Shown in pieces: positions 52,501 through 63,792 of a DNA stretch of 64,000 bases. The stretch spans positions 4,347,404 to 4,411,403 of the forward strand of contig CAJFCJ010000007.1 of assembly GCA_904063045.1 (NCBI GenBank). The letters are read 5' to 3'. Numbering within the stretch: position 1 is the first letter of the stretch; each line of letters opens with the position of its first letter. The translations under genes were made by a program, and so were the position numbers. The stretch is from Dimorphilus gyrociliatus. Its lineage: Eukaryota > Annelida > Polychaeta > Dinophilidae. The notes beneath the pieces are model-generated. The model saw nothing but the letters and a program-made list of their open reading frames with translations. It made no database searches and was not told the DNA's origin.

Positions 52501-55500
52501 ATTATAAGGGAAAAAAATAAAATAATCATTCATTAATAAATTGTTTCATTTCTGCTAGATGGAGGATTACAAAGGGGCCGATGATGACCTTGAGGACGAC
52601 GATGACGAATTGGCTCCCTTAGTTATAGAAACTCCCAGCACAAACTCACCGCAACCATCTGAGGGTCCAGCATTTCCGGTTCCAATGGAAATTGGGGGTG
52701 ATATTGATGACGATGAAGATACTTCTGCTACAGAGACGACAACTACTCCTAAACCAATGGTGAAACCGATTCGTCAACCATCGCCGAACAAATCGAGAAA
52801 AAAAGGCGACAAGATTCAACCAGTTGGAATAGCTCCCGACGGTTCCGTGCATTTCAAGTGTCCGGTATGCAGTATGGTTCTTCAATCGCAACACGATTTA
52901 ACCAAGCATATCAGAACGCACAATACTATTGCGGCATCACCTGGATCAAGCAACACCTGTACAATCTGTGGCAAAGTTCTCAGTAGTCAGAGTTCTCTCG
53001 ATAGACATATGCTCGTTCACTCGGGAGAAAGACCATTTCAGTGCAAGTACTGCTCCATGGCTTTTACAACCAATGGTAATATGCATCGCCATATGCGAAT
53101 TCATGCTAAGGAGGGAACCGCTACAACCTCCGCCGTTAAGAAGGCCAAACGTAAATCCGAACCACAAGAATTATCTGCTGTTACTGTTAAGAAGCAGCCG
53201 AAAGTTAATCAAACTCTACCTCCCTCCCAGGAAAAACCTATTCCGTCCAAGATGACGCCAAATGTGGCGAATGAATGCCCTGTCCAAGAATGCGGAAGAA
53301 AGGCCTTTCTAACTGCCTACGGATTAGACGCTCATATGAAGACGTGCCATTCAAATTTGATTCTTCAGTGCCCCGTTTGCTTCGTTCCATGTTCGTCGAG
53401 GCGTGTTCTTTTTCAGCATGTCTCTACTACCCACGGCACTCTCCCCAAGAAGAAGATAGAACAGGATGGAACCCGTGAAGAGGTATTGTCATTCCACGAA
53501 CTATCCTTCTTCGATTTCACTCATTCGAAATTTCCTCTAATCGCTAAGGTATGGTGTGATAAGAACAAGCTCGTCGAGAAGGATGATTCAGAAAAGCGTT
53601 TCGAGTGCTCAGTGTGCGATAGCCAATTCCCGAGCGAAGACACGTTGAGGATCCACAAAAATTGGCATGCTCTTGAAGGTCAGATGGCGTCCAGATGCGT
53701 CGAGTGCGATGTAGACTTCGAAGAAGCTTCAGAGTTGGACGAGCACGAGATTCGACACGTTAAGGATGCCGTATTGAAAAGAGCGGAAGTCAAGCACGAT
53801 ATACGCGAAGATGTCTCCCGTGAAGAGTTTCTCGCCGCTTTTGATTTGAAAGTGAACAAAGAAAATCAGAACGAGAAACAACTACAGCAAGCATCCTATA
53901 TTAACAGGCTACAAAAACTGTTTGAAAGTCCGACCCAGCCCGTCAAGTCGGAGCTACATCCCGCCTTTGGTTCGCCACCTTTTCCTGCCGTCAGCCTTCT
54001 ATCAGATGTTGCCAAAAAGTTCGAGTATCCGTTTCCCCAAGGAAGCCCTTCACCCGTTAAAGATGAAACTCCCCGTCCATACGTATGCCGATTATGCAGG
54101 ATTAATTTTTCTTCTAAAAGTAATGTTGAAAAACATCTTCAGACTAAACACGGAGTTCTGGTGAAGGACGAAATCGAGACGGCCATCTCCTGCTTCTCCC
54201 CGACGCATCTTACCCATCCCAATTCCGCCAACACTCTTCCCCAGATAACAACCCCTAATTCGAAATCATCCGTTCGCTTCGAGTGCCGTCTTTGCAACGC
54301 TTATTACGATAGAAGAGCCGATTGTGTCCGACACGTAACTCAACAACATTCTAACGTGCCTTGTGAAATTATTGATACTCAAATTGCTCAAGTTCCAGTC
54401 ACCCAACAGGAGACGCCAATTGATTTAAGCGTAAGACGAAATCGTAAGAATTCCTCGCCCGTTAGAAGTGGAACAAACTTGACACATTTCTGCGAAATAT
54501 GTCGAGCAGGTTTTACAGATGTTGAAGATCTTCAGCGTCATGTTCAGGCTAAGCATGAGGATAAGGAGATCCTAATGAGCGCTTTCGTTAAAGAAAAACT
54601 TCGCGAGAGGTTGGAAGTTAACAACAACACTGAGTTTTTTATGAGAACGAAAAAGAACTCATATTCAGATTCTCCACATAAACATGTATGCCCACATTGC
54701 TTCAGGGCATTCCCTTGGGAATCATCATTAAAGCGCCATGTGCTTACTCACACCGGCCAAAAGCCGTTCAAGTGCCCATGTTGTAGCGTGTACTTTTCAA
54801 CAAAATCGAATAGAGAACGTCACGTAGCAAGAAAGCACGGTTTAGACGTTCAAGATAGGGTTACGAAAATGCTGATGGAATTAGCCCATGCATGCTCATA
54901 TTGTACACGCTCACCACAGCGTTTCGCAACAAGCGAACAGCTAATCGCTCATCATACACTTTACCATGCGGATAAACCTCTTCCAGAGGAAGCTCAAGCT
55001 AGATCTTATCAAGATGAAGACGATGATGCCGATGTTAGCTCCAGAAGTACGTCGCCTGAGGCTGCTTCAACTTCTGCCGAATGCGGAAAATGCGGGGTTG
55101 TTTTGCCCTCAAGGAATCTATTGACAAGACACAATAGAGAAGAGCACCGGTCAGAAGTAGCTTTTAGATGCCACCTTTGCGACGCCAGTTTTCAAGTATG
55201 TTCAATAGTTTTACATTTGTAGCGAATAACTGAATAAATCTATTGTTAATGATTTTATAGGATAGGAGAGCGTGCGCTGAACACGTTGTAGCTAAACATC
55301 CAGAAGTTTGGAATGCTGTCTCGGAAAAAAATGGATATGACGATGTTCAAGCTCTTTGCGATTCGGTTGACGCAACCAGTGGCAACCATCGTGACGATTA
55401 CGACGAAAAAAGAATTCAAGCGGCTAAAGTCGCATGTTTCGCTTGTCGAAAGAGATTTGGTAGTTTGCAAGATTTACGACGTCACATGGCAACACACACT

Positions 55501-55712
55501 GGAGAGAGAGCTTTTGTTTGCCCACTATGTGCCAAACGATTTTCATTTAAGCACAGTCTGAGGCGTCACATGAGGCGGCACGAAATAAACGAGGCATCTG
55601 GTAGGTCTATTAACTTTGAATTATTATGTAATTAATTGACAAATAATTATTTATGTTGTCACATTTAGATTCGAACCCTGCGAGTCCTGCACCGGAAATG
55701 GCTAAGGCGTGA
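43521..55712 (+). CDS. RREB1: RREB1 / hindsight-type C2H2 zinc-finger transcription factor
   Basis: Nuclear repressor, homologue of vertebrate RREB1 and fly hindsight/pebbled. Exons: 43521-43557, 48283-48326, 52559-55195, 55261-55600, 55669-55712 (1,033 aa). The N-terminus MTRRKQANPK resembles the NuRD-binding motif of FOG, SALL and BCL11 proteins. An acidic stretch follows, then three fingers at about residues 126-209 whose linker-finger block (SLDRHMLVHSGERPF, TTNGNMHRHMRIH) is diagnostic of RREB1. Spaced fingers follow, with a conserved non-finger block (LSFFDFTHSKFPLI). PIDLS at about residue 650 fits a CtBP-binding motif. Then come CPHCFRAFPWESSLKRH and further fingers. Exon 4 adds the terminal finger pair (CFACRKRFGSLQDLRRH, KRFSFKHSLRRH). 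It is shorter than human RREB1. The two 5' introns total about 9 kb. Confidence 0.95.
46620..46980. promoter_or_regulatory. Candidate intronic regulatory island of RREB1
   Basis: A patch clearly richer in GC and CpG than its surroundings. It contains a CGCGTCGCGGCCGCCG stretch near 46676, a CTAATTATTGATAAG homeodomain/GATA-like site near 46692, and several SOX-like ATTGT/ACAAT/CTTTGTT words at about 46765-46850. Inferred from composition and motifs only. Confidence 0.35.
48002..48007 (+). promoter_or_regulatory. TATA box of a probable internal RREB1 promoter
   Basis: TATAAA inside GTATATAAATAT, 20 bases downstream of a GTCACGTGAC palindrome (47973-47982). A start site would fall near 48030, giving a 5' UTR that contains a second GTCACGTGAC (48120-48129) before the ATG at 48172. 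Confidence 0.5.
48172..48202 (+). CDS. RREB1: Candidate alternative first coding exon of RREB1
   Basis: ATG at 48172 reads MAITVDRSAT and ends ACA G|GTGTGG in phase 1. This is the phase of the 43521 exon, so it joins the 48283 exon in frame (MAITVDRSATDLRREQ...). A TATA box lies about 165 bases upstream, with one E-box palindrome on each side. The product would be RREB1 without the RRKQ motif. The nearby intron to exon 2 is only 80 bases. Inference; no transcript seen. Confidence 0.5.
48327..52558 (+). other. Intron 2 of RREB1
   Basis: Donor GTAAAT, acceptor TTTCTGCTAG. The first 400 bases are CpG-rich, with repeated ATCGAT/TTCGAA words and two CCTTGACCT-type nuclear-receptor sites (48560-48569 and 48641-48652). 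The remainder is AT-rich. CTCF-like cores lie at 50278 and 52073. No exon recognised. Confidence 0.65.
48641..48652 (-). promoter_or_regulatory. Tandem nuclear-receptor half sites (DR0-like)
   Basis: GACCTTGACCTT reads AAGGTCAAGGTC on the minus strand, two abutting AGGTC half sites and a TCAAGGTC ERR/SF1-type element. Motif-based only. Confidence 0.35.
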
Positions 55713-56984
55713 CAGAAATTTGTTAAATTTCCAAGCGTTTGTTTTCTCCCTTCATAATTTGTAAATCATATATTTGAAAGTTTGAGTTTGCGGTGAATGT
55801 TTTCAACAAAATTGTTGTTGTTTTTTTTTTCTGGCGCATTCCGTCCTAAATCGCTCCACTGTGATACACTTTTTTCCTTCGGATAGAGAATGTGGTCTAT
55901 TTTTTACTGCTGGTCTTACTATAATATCTATGCATTTTTTTTTGAAGAGTTGGTTTGAATATAATTAACCGAGGTTGTGTTTGCTCATCTTGCAATCCTA
56001 TACGCTATACAAGAAGCAAAATTGTGCGATAAAAGACGCTTGAATATTTGAAAATTTTAATTAGACAAATTATTATAATAATAATTAAGGAATCATAAAA
56101 AAATGTGTAGAAAATCCCTACATTATCTTTATTATTATTGATAATATTCTTTTACGTTTTCACATCTACCTATGTTTATTATTTATGTTCTAGTTTTAAA
56201 AATATTACATCATAATTTTATTTTTTGCTCTCTCTCTCTCTCTCTCTCTGTCTCTTACTTTTTCTTTATTTCTGTTATATTGATTTTTCTCAATCATATA
56301 TTAGCAATAATAATTCAATTCAAGAATTTAAAAAAAAAGAAATTGACGAGAAAATCTTCCAAAGTGGAATTGAAAACATTTTTTTCTAATAGTAAAAAAT
56401 ATTTTTTTTTTTAAAAAAAAAAAGAGAAAAAAATTTTATAGTAATTTTCGAGATAGTTGAAGAGAAAAAGAAATATATGTGTGTCGTATGTAAATAAATG
56501 TAGATTGTTTTTCTTTTTTTTGAATTCTTCTAAAGGTATATTATATATATTTTATATATATAATATATCTTTTCAATCCAAAATTTTTTGATCGTTTTTC
56601 AATGTCATTCATCCTTTTTTTTAAGTTGTTTAAATAAAAAAAGTTAAAGAGATTCATGTATATTTGATTCATTTTTATAAAATTCAATTTTTTTATCTCT
56701 TGAGCCTTTTTCCTTCCTTGTTTTATATCTCTTACACTAGTATACCTTGTCGTTCCGCCCCTTCCGCTCCCCCCCCCCCCACACCACTACCGCTCTGTCG
56801 CTCTCTCTCTCTTCTCTTTCAATCTTTTTCATTCTTTTTAATTTATATGGAAAATATACTATTTTTTCCATGTGATTGTTAATTATTTATAGAATCGTTC
56901 TTTGACACCGGAACGTTAAGAAAAGATCAATTCGGATAATGAACAATAGTTTATTGTTTCATTATATTCATTTCCTTTTCTAGA

Positions 56985-56996
56985 GCCATCTGCTGG
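56985..56996 (-). promoter_or_regulatory. CTCF-consensus match
   Basis: GCCATCTGCTGG, reverse complement CCAGCAGATGGC, fits the bilaterian CTCF core CCASYAGRKGGC at every position. It lies between the convergent RREB1 and protease genes. Confidence 0.5.
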
Positions 56997-57441
56997 TTTA
57001 TTGATCTATGTCCTAATTTGTTAACGTTTTCTCTAATTTATATTTTTCTTTCATGAAAAGGTAACTAACCTATCTGAATAATAGGAAAGTTATTCTGAAC
57101 ACACAACACAAGTATATGAGAATATACTGTATTAGGCCTAAATTTAGAAAAAAAACAAGATTTTTTCCCACTTCTCAGATTGGATTGTTATGTTATCTCA
57201 TTAAAAAAAGTATTCCGTACGATTTATAAAAAAGGGTATAAAAGAAAATATAATAATTGTTGTAGAAATGTTTAAATAGCCTAAGGACCGTTTTATATCG
57301 GTTTAAATTAACAATAGAAAACTAAGAATGGGTCCAGGTAAAGATTTATAATTGCCAGTAAAAGGTTAGAAAGGAAAAGGATAACGAGAATGAGAAGCAA
57401 AAAGAAAAAAGTATATAAATTAGGTTACTATTGCCGTGTCT

Positions 57442-57447
57442 TTTATT
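57442..57447 (-). terminator. Protease polyadenylation signal
   Basis: AATAAA on the minus strand, about 60 bases past the protease stop. Confidence 0.55.
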
Positions 57448-57507
57448 TATTGGATGATAAAAATATTGTTATTAGCTTAGTTATGTCGTCGACGTTGAAT
57501 TAACATA

Positions 57508-58439
57508 TTAATTAGTATTGTCATCGATCCAATCCAAATATTCAGAAACTCTTACGTAACCGGATGGTCTATCGATTCTACAACCAACTATAACGAATGA
57601 GGTTACACCAGCAATTTGGTGGGCACCTGCAGGACCAACTGGACAGTTCAATGGGCCACCGGAATCACCCTGGATGAGAAAATTGATTTTTACGGTAATT
57701 TAATATTAATTATTATTAATTAAGCTTACATTGCAGGCTCCGTTAACATCATTGTCATCGCTAATACAGATGTGATATTCGTATCTAGCCATAGAAATAC
57801 CTCTAAGAATACATTCGTCATTGGAAAGAACTCTAGTCTCAGCTTGTTGGAGAGTGTTTGGCAATGGACCGCCACCGAAAAGTCTGCCCCATCCGGTGAT
57901 TGTACAAGCTTGACCAGCTAAACTACCAACTCCTCTGCTTACGAGGGTAGCTGGTGAAACCCATGGTGAAGAGAAATCGAGAGCTTCTTCAAATCTGACA
58001 ACACCGATATCATTAGGGAAACCCAGGGATCCATCATTAATCCAGTTCTCATGACGAGTAACTCTGCTTGCAGTTCTAACTTGACCGCCAGTTTCATCGT
58101 CTCTGTTCAAAATACCAAATACAAGTCTGTAAGATGAAGCAGCACCAGTGATACAATGAGCAGCAGTCAAAACCCAGTTGCCATTTAGGACAGTTCCACC
58201 ACAACTGAAGATGAAATTAATTAATAACGACTTTCAATTGGTGTAATAATTAAATAAGCATACTTATGGGAACAAGAGATTGAGCAGCGTTGAATGGACA
58301 CCTGCCATGGCCAATCTCCTCTATTAGCATCCTCACCACCAACAATAAAGCCAGTATCCGTAGTTAGTTGAACAGCGGAGTGACGGGGTGCAGCATAAAC
58401 GGCTGAAAGAGCTAGAGCAAGAACAACAAAGATTTTCAT
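57508..58439 (-). CDS. Secreted chymotrypsin/elastase-like serine protease (S1A)
   Basis: Extracellular endopeptidase, probably digestive. Exons 58439-58264, 58204-57730, 57669-57508 give 270 aa. A signal peptide (MKIFVVLALALSAVYAA) and short propeptide precede IVGG. The catalytic triad is His in TAAHC, Asp in NDIGVV, and Ser in GDSGGP. The specificity residue six before the serine is Gly, not Asp, and SFV replaces SWG at about 214-216, so trypsin-like cleavage after Arg/Lys is unlikely; an elastase or chymotrypsin type fits better. The residue before IVGG is Phe rather than Arg/Lys, so activation by trypsin is unlikely. The gene is compact, with a TATTTAA box about 50 bases upstream and a short 5' UTR. 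Confidence 0.95.
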
Positions 58440-58485
58440 CTTGTCCGAACTTCGAATGTATATTAGTAAAACATTCTATTTTCCC

Positions 58486-58492
58486 CTTAAAT
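58486..58492 (-). promoter_or_regulatory. TATA-like box of the protease gene
   Basis: TATTTAA on the minus strand about 50 bases upstream of the ATG, as usual for highly expressed digestive enzyme genes. Confidence 0.4.
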
Positions 58493-58734
58493 AGTATTTT
58501 TCAATGAAAATTTCATAGAGTCACAGATGTTTATCTATTAAAATACAATTTGACAATAATACAATCTTATTTTTCATACATTTCGCATGTCATTTCACAT
58601 GTTATTTATAATTCAATTTTGATATCTCATTCACAAATATTACAAGTACTTATATCATAGAGTCTCACTCTTTAATTACGCTTTTTATAGTATGAATAGT
58701 TTATAATGATTTCTACAAAAAACTAAAAGACAAT

Positions 58735-60500
58735 TTACAATTTATCTCTTTTACTAGAATTGTATAACATTTCAATATAATGCCTTTTTATTAGTTGTCT
58801 TCTAGGACGATTTGGAATATTATCTGAGTTATCAGAACGTATGGCCATATTACTCTTCCTTGAAAAGGCACCTCTGAAAGCTCCAAACATTTCACTCGCT
58901 TTCGAAGCTATTGATATTACACTTTTTTTAGCCGTGGCTAAACCATTACCAATCTCTTGTTGAATATTTTGTGCTTGACTAGGTTGTTGGATTTGTTGTG
59001 GCTTTTGTCCCATTTGTTGATTAGGATATTGTTGTTTTTGCATTTGTAACTGTTTTTGCTGTTGCAGTTGTTGAGGGTTAAATTGCTGCGGTCTCTGTTG
59101 TTGTTGTTGTTGTTTTTGTGGATTTTGAATTTGCTGTTGATTTTGCTGCTGGTTTTGAACTTGTTGTTGTTGTTGTACAGTTGGTTGTTGGCTTTTCTGC
59201 GGCATTCTAGTTTGCTGTTGAGGTTGTTGATTCGTTTGTTGTTGTTGTTGGTTAAATTGGGAATTTTGCAATTGTTGCTGCTGTATTTGTTGATGACTTT
59301 GTTGAGATTTTTGCATTTGCTGCTGGCCCTGCTGTGGGTATTGTTGTTGCTGTTGAATTTGTTGAGAATTCTGGGATTGATGAAGTGGTTTTTGACTATT
59401 CGATTGTAAATTACTTTCTTTAACATGAACGTGATTTTGCGGTAAAATTTGTTGAGATAATTGTTTTTCTTTATCTAATTGTAAACTTTTATCTGCTAAT
59501 TGTTTAATGTCATTTTCTTGAGTTGGTTTCTGTGATATATCTTCTAATACACTTTGATTTAAATTATTGTGTTTCGTGTCGAATTGCTGCTGTTGCTGTT
59601 TTCCAGATAAATCTTCATCTTTTTGGTCATTTTTGTTGGGTAAATTATCTTGTTGCTTAGGAATATTGGAAGGAGTTAGTTTTACTTCTTGATTAGATTT
59701 TGGCAGTTGATTTAATGTATGTGTTTGATCGTTTTGAGGAAAAGCCATATCTGTAAGGTTTTGATCATTCGTCGTTATGTTAAGAACTGGTGGAGTTTTT
59801 CGTTGATCAACGTTTGTCGAACTATTCAATTGTCTTTTGTCAAATTCAGCGTTATTTGCAGTTGGTAATACATGACCGGAAGGCTTATAAGGTCTGTTAG
59901 CTGTGTACAAAGAACATAAAGAATTATTCCCTTCATCAGATATAATGATTACTTTATTGACAAGTTCAAGTTCAAACAAACAGACAAAAGAGAATACGTC
60001 AAAGATCTCCCCTCCCTCCCTCCCTACCTTTTCCAACTACTGTACTTACGATCTGAGACGTTCTTACGCCAACGTCCCTTTTCATTTTCATCGTTTGTTA
60101 CATAATGTTCAAAAGTTGGTAAAGCTCCAGGTAAATATTCAATATCTCCTTCTCTTAAATTACTATCAATCTTCAAACCCATTTTAGATTTTTGATCTCT
60201 CGATAAAAATGGATCATCATAGGTATATAAATCGACATTAGAATTTTGACCTTCAATTCTTAATCTTTCGGGTGGGAGAATGGAAAGTACACTCCTCCTT
60301 TTTGTTATACAACCGAAAAGAACGAAAATCTTTTCGTAGCAAGTAGTCATTAATATTAATAAGACAAAAGCAAATGTTGTTAATATTAAGATTAGTAGTA
60401 AAATGGCTAAATGTTGTTTCTCTACGTTGTTTACTGCATCTGCTCTCCTGATGATTGGAAGATAATTTTGACTGTTATTAATCACTGTAATTTCATTCAT
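58735..60500 (-). CDS. Unrecognised single-pass membrane protein with Q-rich region
   Basis: Two exons, 60500-60050 and 59900-58735 (donor C|GTAAGT, acceptor TACACAG, phase 1), give 538 aa. After about 28 polar residues comes one strong membrane segment (HLAILLLILILTTFAFVLLILM) followed by CYEKIFVLFGCITKRR. Next is a region with tyrosine and acidic residues (DLYTYDDPFL, DIEYLPG). A long glutamine/asparagine-rich low-complexity stretch is encoded by mixed CAA/CAG. The C-terminus is basic (SVISIASKASEMFGAFRGAFSRK ending in KRDKL). With no cleavable signal peptide and Arg/Lys after the segment, the long Q-rich part is probably cytoplasmic. No family recognised. Non-coding or coding exons upstream cannot be excluded. 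Confidence 0.7.
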
Positions 60501-60506
60501 TTAGTA

Positions 60507-60540
<34 letters not shown>

Positions 60541-62047
60541 TAAAGCTCTTCTAAAAGAACATTTAAGTTATATTTTCCTCTTTTTTTCCTTAATTAATTA
60601 AAAAAAAGTTAAGTTAATTAATTATTTTTTAAATTTAAAAAATATTTAATTATATTCAAACTCTAAACAGTGATATTAATGTCATATTTTCTTAACCAAT
60701 CAATCAGCTAATTATAGATGAATCTAAGAAAAATAAAGTATTACAGTTTTGTTTAAGGCCTATTCTACTGAATGTTTTAAACAAGTAAAAATATTATGGA
60801 TATAATAGAATGATAGAGAGATAGTTGAAGAGAATATATGTATATGCATGTGTATGTACTAAGGTTAAATGAATAATAATTCATATTTAGAATAGATCAA
60901 AGTTCGGTCAAAGGTTTCTTTTTTGATTTTCAATATAGACGTTCCAAAGTCAATTATTATGTTTAAAGATAGAAAGTCAAGAGATCACGTGATTAAAACG
61001 AAAGGAGAGACAGAAAATTAATACCATCATTATCTCTTTATTAAATAGTTCAAAGTTAATTTTATAAAATTAGTAAAAGTTATATATGGTTTATTTCAAT
61101 GACTTTGAGTTTGATCAAACTCGAATAAACGATTAATTTTCTTTTGATTTAAATAGATTTATATGTTAGTCGTGTTACCCAGCCACATCATCGCTAGTTC
61201 TTATTATTGACGAATATAATTCTAATAGTTGAATATAGTATCGATTATAGTTTACTATATATTAATATCTTGTATTAAACTTTCCAATTCTGCAGTGTCA
61301 ATAAAGTACTGCAACATATTAACACTAACTAAAAACCAAGTTCAACTTATTTCTTTTTTAACAAAAAAGAGAAAAAAACAACGTTCGAATTGTTAAAAAT
61401 TGCAGGATACCTAGCATTCTCTTAAATTATCAGATTGAAAGGAGCATTTTCAAAACTGAAAGAGAGTAGAAAAGAATATGGCAATATGAGAAAGAAGTAG
61501 AGAGAGAAAGAGAGAGAAGGGAAGAGAAAAGGAAATAAACAAAAATATTAATTAGCTTTTTCTACTTTTCTAGCAATTCAAGGAATAACGAAAAATAAAA
61601 AAATAATAAAAAATATTGCACAAAGAATAAATTTGTCAGTTTTTGTTTGAGTTATTTGTATCTAACAAAACAATGTACAATTAGATCAATTAATTACAAT
61701 AAAATAAATAAATAATTTTATTATAAATAGCCTTTTTTCATATCTTCCCTTCAATAATATATATATTTATATATTTTCATCCATTAATAACTTTCTTTCT
61801 TCCTATTTATCATCCTCTTATTCTTCTATATTCTCATTTGATGGGAGTTGTTAATAAATATGCTAAGTTTTTGTGTTATTTTTAGTAGAATATTAGAGAA
61901 CACATATAAGAAGTTTTTTTTAAGGTTAAAACTCTATAACCCTTTTACAATGGCGAATCAAAGTACATTTGAAGTTATATTATAGTTGATAAATGGGGGA
62001 AAAAAAGGCTACAGTTCGAGAGATCAAACGTTTTTTCAGCAGTGTTT
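60501..62047. other. Intergenic region between Q-rich gene and GPAT
   Basis: AT-rich, no exon recognised. It holds (AT)n near 60511-60535 with a TATACTGTATA word, an ATCACGTGAT site at 60984-60993, and the GPAT 3' UTR toward 62047 (minus strand). Confidence 0.6.
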
Positions 62048-63605
62048 TTAATCAGTTTTTAACCGCCTACTGAAATCTTCTTGCTGTTTCTGCATCATTT
62101 GTGGTTTTGGTTTCGCTCTTTTTAATCCTCCATCCCTAAAAAAACAAAATTCAAGCAATTTGATTTATGAAAATTCCTTTAAATACCCACCAATTGAGAT
62201 CAACTAGACCCCCTCTTTCAGCTATATACGATTTAACTCTATTAGCAAATTGAACTGATGATTCACCTTCCTATTTATAGAGAAGAAATAATAATAAATT
62301 ATATTGACAAATGAGAATAATAATATGTAATATTTATCTATATAATATTTATACAAACCCTTTGAGTTTGAGGAGGAAGGTACCAAACATCAACAACTAT
62401 AGCCCAGCTTGATAAAATATTGATAAGATGCTTAGCAAAATTTTCTTGACTGCTGTTCCAAAATGGATCCGCAAATCTTGAATCATACTACATAAAAAAA
62501 TCACGTTATTAATATAGTTCCAATATAGCTTTACAAGAAACTGTACTTTAATTGCTACAGGATATATAGTACTGCCAACTTCGAAACTTCCTTTCTTAAA
62601 CATCATAATAGATGTATTGTTAATGCAGGTCCCTAAGGATAGGATAATTATTATTTAGAAACATGATGAGCAAACAGTTAATTAATAACTAATTACCCTC
62701 TGGAAAGATTAATATCGGTAATTTATTAATATCCGATACGTGCTCCTTTAATCTTCTTGCAACAGCTTCTCGATCTTTAACTTCAGATCTTTGGAACCAA
62801 ATATGCGATTCAGCTCTTGAAAATCCTTTTTGTATAGCACCAAATAGACCACCTTGTTGTTGTCCAACCTAAAGTATTATTGATAAAAAGATAATCATTA
62901 AAAAAATAAAGATATTTTGCAACATAAGTGCTACAGAATGGATGCGATTTCAAAATATTTGTTGTTGTTTTTCTAGGCCTAACATACTTATTAAAATAAA
63001 AATACGAATATAATTTTTGTTTGTAAATCATGTTGAAATCAAAGGAACTACTTGTGTTTTTTTGTTATATATATAATAGGTCTAATAACTAGGCTAATTA
63101 ACCATTAAAATCTAAGTACAAGTACAATAAATATTGATTTGTTTAGTCCATATTTCTAAGAATAAATAATTTAAAAATAGAATAAAACATACTATATTTA
63201 TATAAAATTTATATGAAGATATATAAATATATATATATATATATGTATATTAGTATATATTAAATATAAAATGATGTGCATACCATTGCGTACATATTAT
63301 CACAGCCCAAGATAATAATATCAATTGGTGAGGTGTGATTAGCAACGCATATTCCGCCGCCTTTAGCTTTATTCTCTCTATTATATAACATAAAAGATGT
63401 TAAATATGTGAATAAGTATAAAATAATTATTTAATAAATAAAATAAGGTCAGTAGAAGAGAAAAGGTTTTAAGTAAATAACTTATAAATGAGCAATAAAT
63501 AATCAACTAACTTGTCATGGAAACGAATAACAGCTGAAAAAGCCCGGCTTCCCAATCGCATACAGGTAACATGTAATCTGTAAGTCAGCCATCTCTTAAC
63601 AACAC
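62048..63605 (-). CDS. Glycerol-3-phosphate acyltransferase 3/4, C-terminal exons
   Basis: Endoplasmic-reticulum GPAT of the GPAT3/GPAT4 (AGPAT9/AGPAT6) branch, first step of glycerolipid synthesis. Seven exons: 63605-63512, 63377-63284, 62868-62697, 62632-62547, 62487-62359, 62270-62191, 62135-62048. The start lies beyond the window. All four acyltransferase motifs can be followed: NHTSPID (catalytic His/Asp), the WFQRSEVKDR block, FPEGTC (glycerol-phosphate binding), and YPVAIKY. The family-specific segments GGICVANHTSPID, MMFKKGSFEVG, WYLPPQTQREGESSVQFANRVK and GGLVDLNWDGGLKR are present. The tail is short and polar. All splice phases agree. GPAT3 versus GPAT4 cannot be decided and is probably a single pre-duplication orthologue. 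Confidence 0.95.
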
Positions 63606-63745
63606 CTGAAATAATAACATTTAGTGATTTACAGTATATGAATTGAAACTGAATGGTTTGAATAATAGAACTAAACAACTAGAATACATAATAAATATTA
63701 TCTTTCAAGAAATATTAATATATTCATACTATATACATATAAATG

Positions 63746-63792
<47 letters not shown>

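Larger units (their letters stand above)
55713..57507. other. RREB1 3' UTR and convergent intergenic region
   Basis: Non-coding. It holds A- and T-rich runs, AATAAA near 56634 as a possible RREB1 polyadenylation signal, a CTCF consensus match at 56985-56996, a TAGGCCTA palindrome at 57133, and the protease polyadenylation signal at 57442-57447 on the minus strand. Confidence 0.6.

Noticed and set aside
59056-59409. Leucine-rich ORF on the plus strand
   Set aside because: Antisense translation of the CAA/CAG-rich Q region (TTG/CTG reads as Leu).
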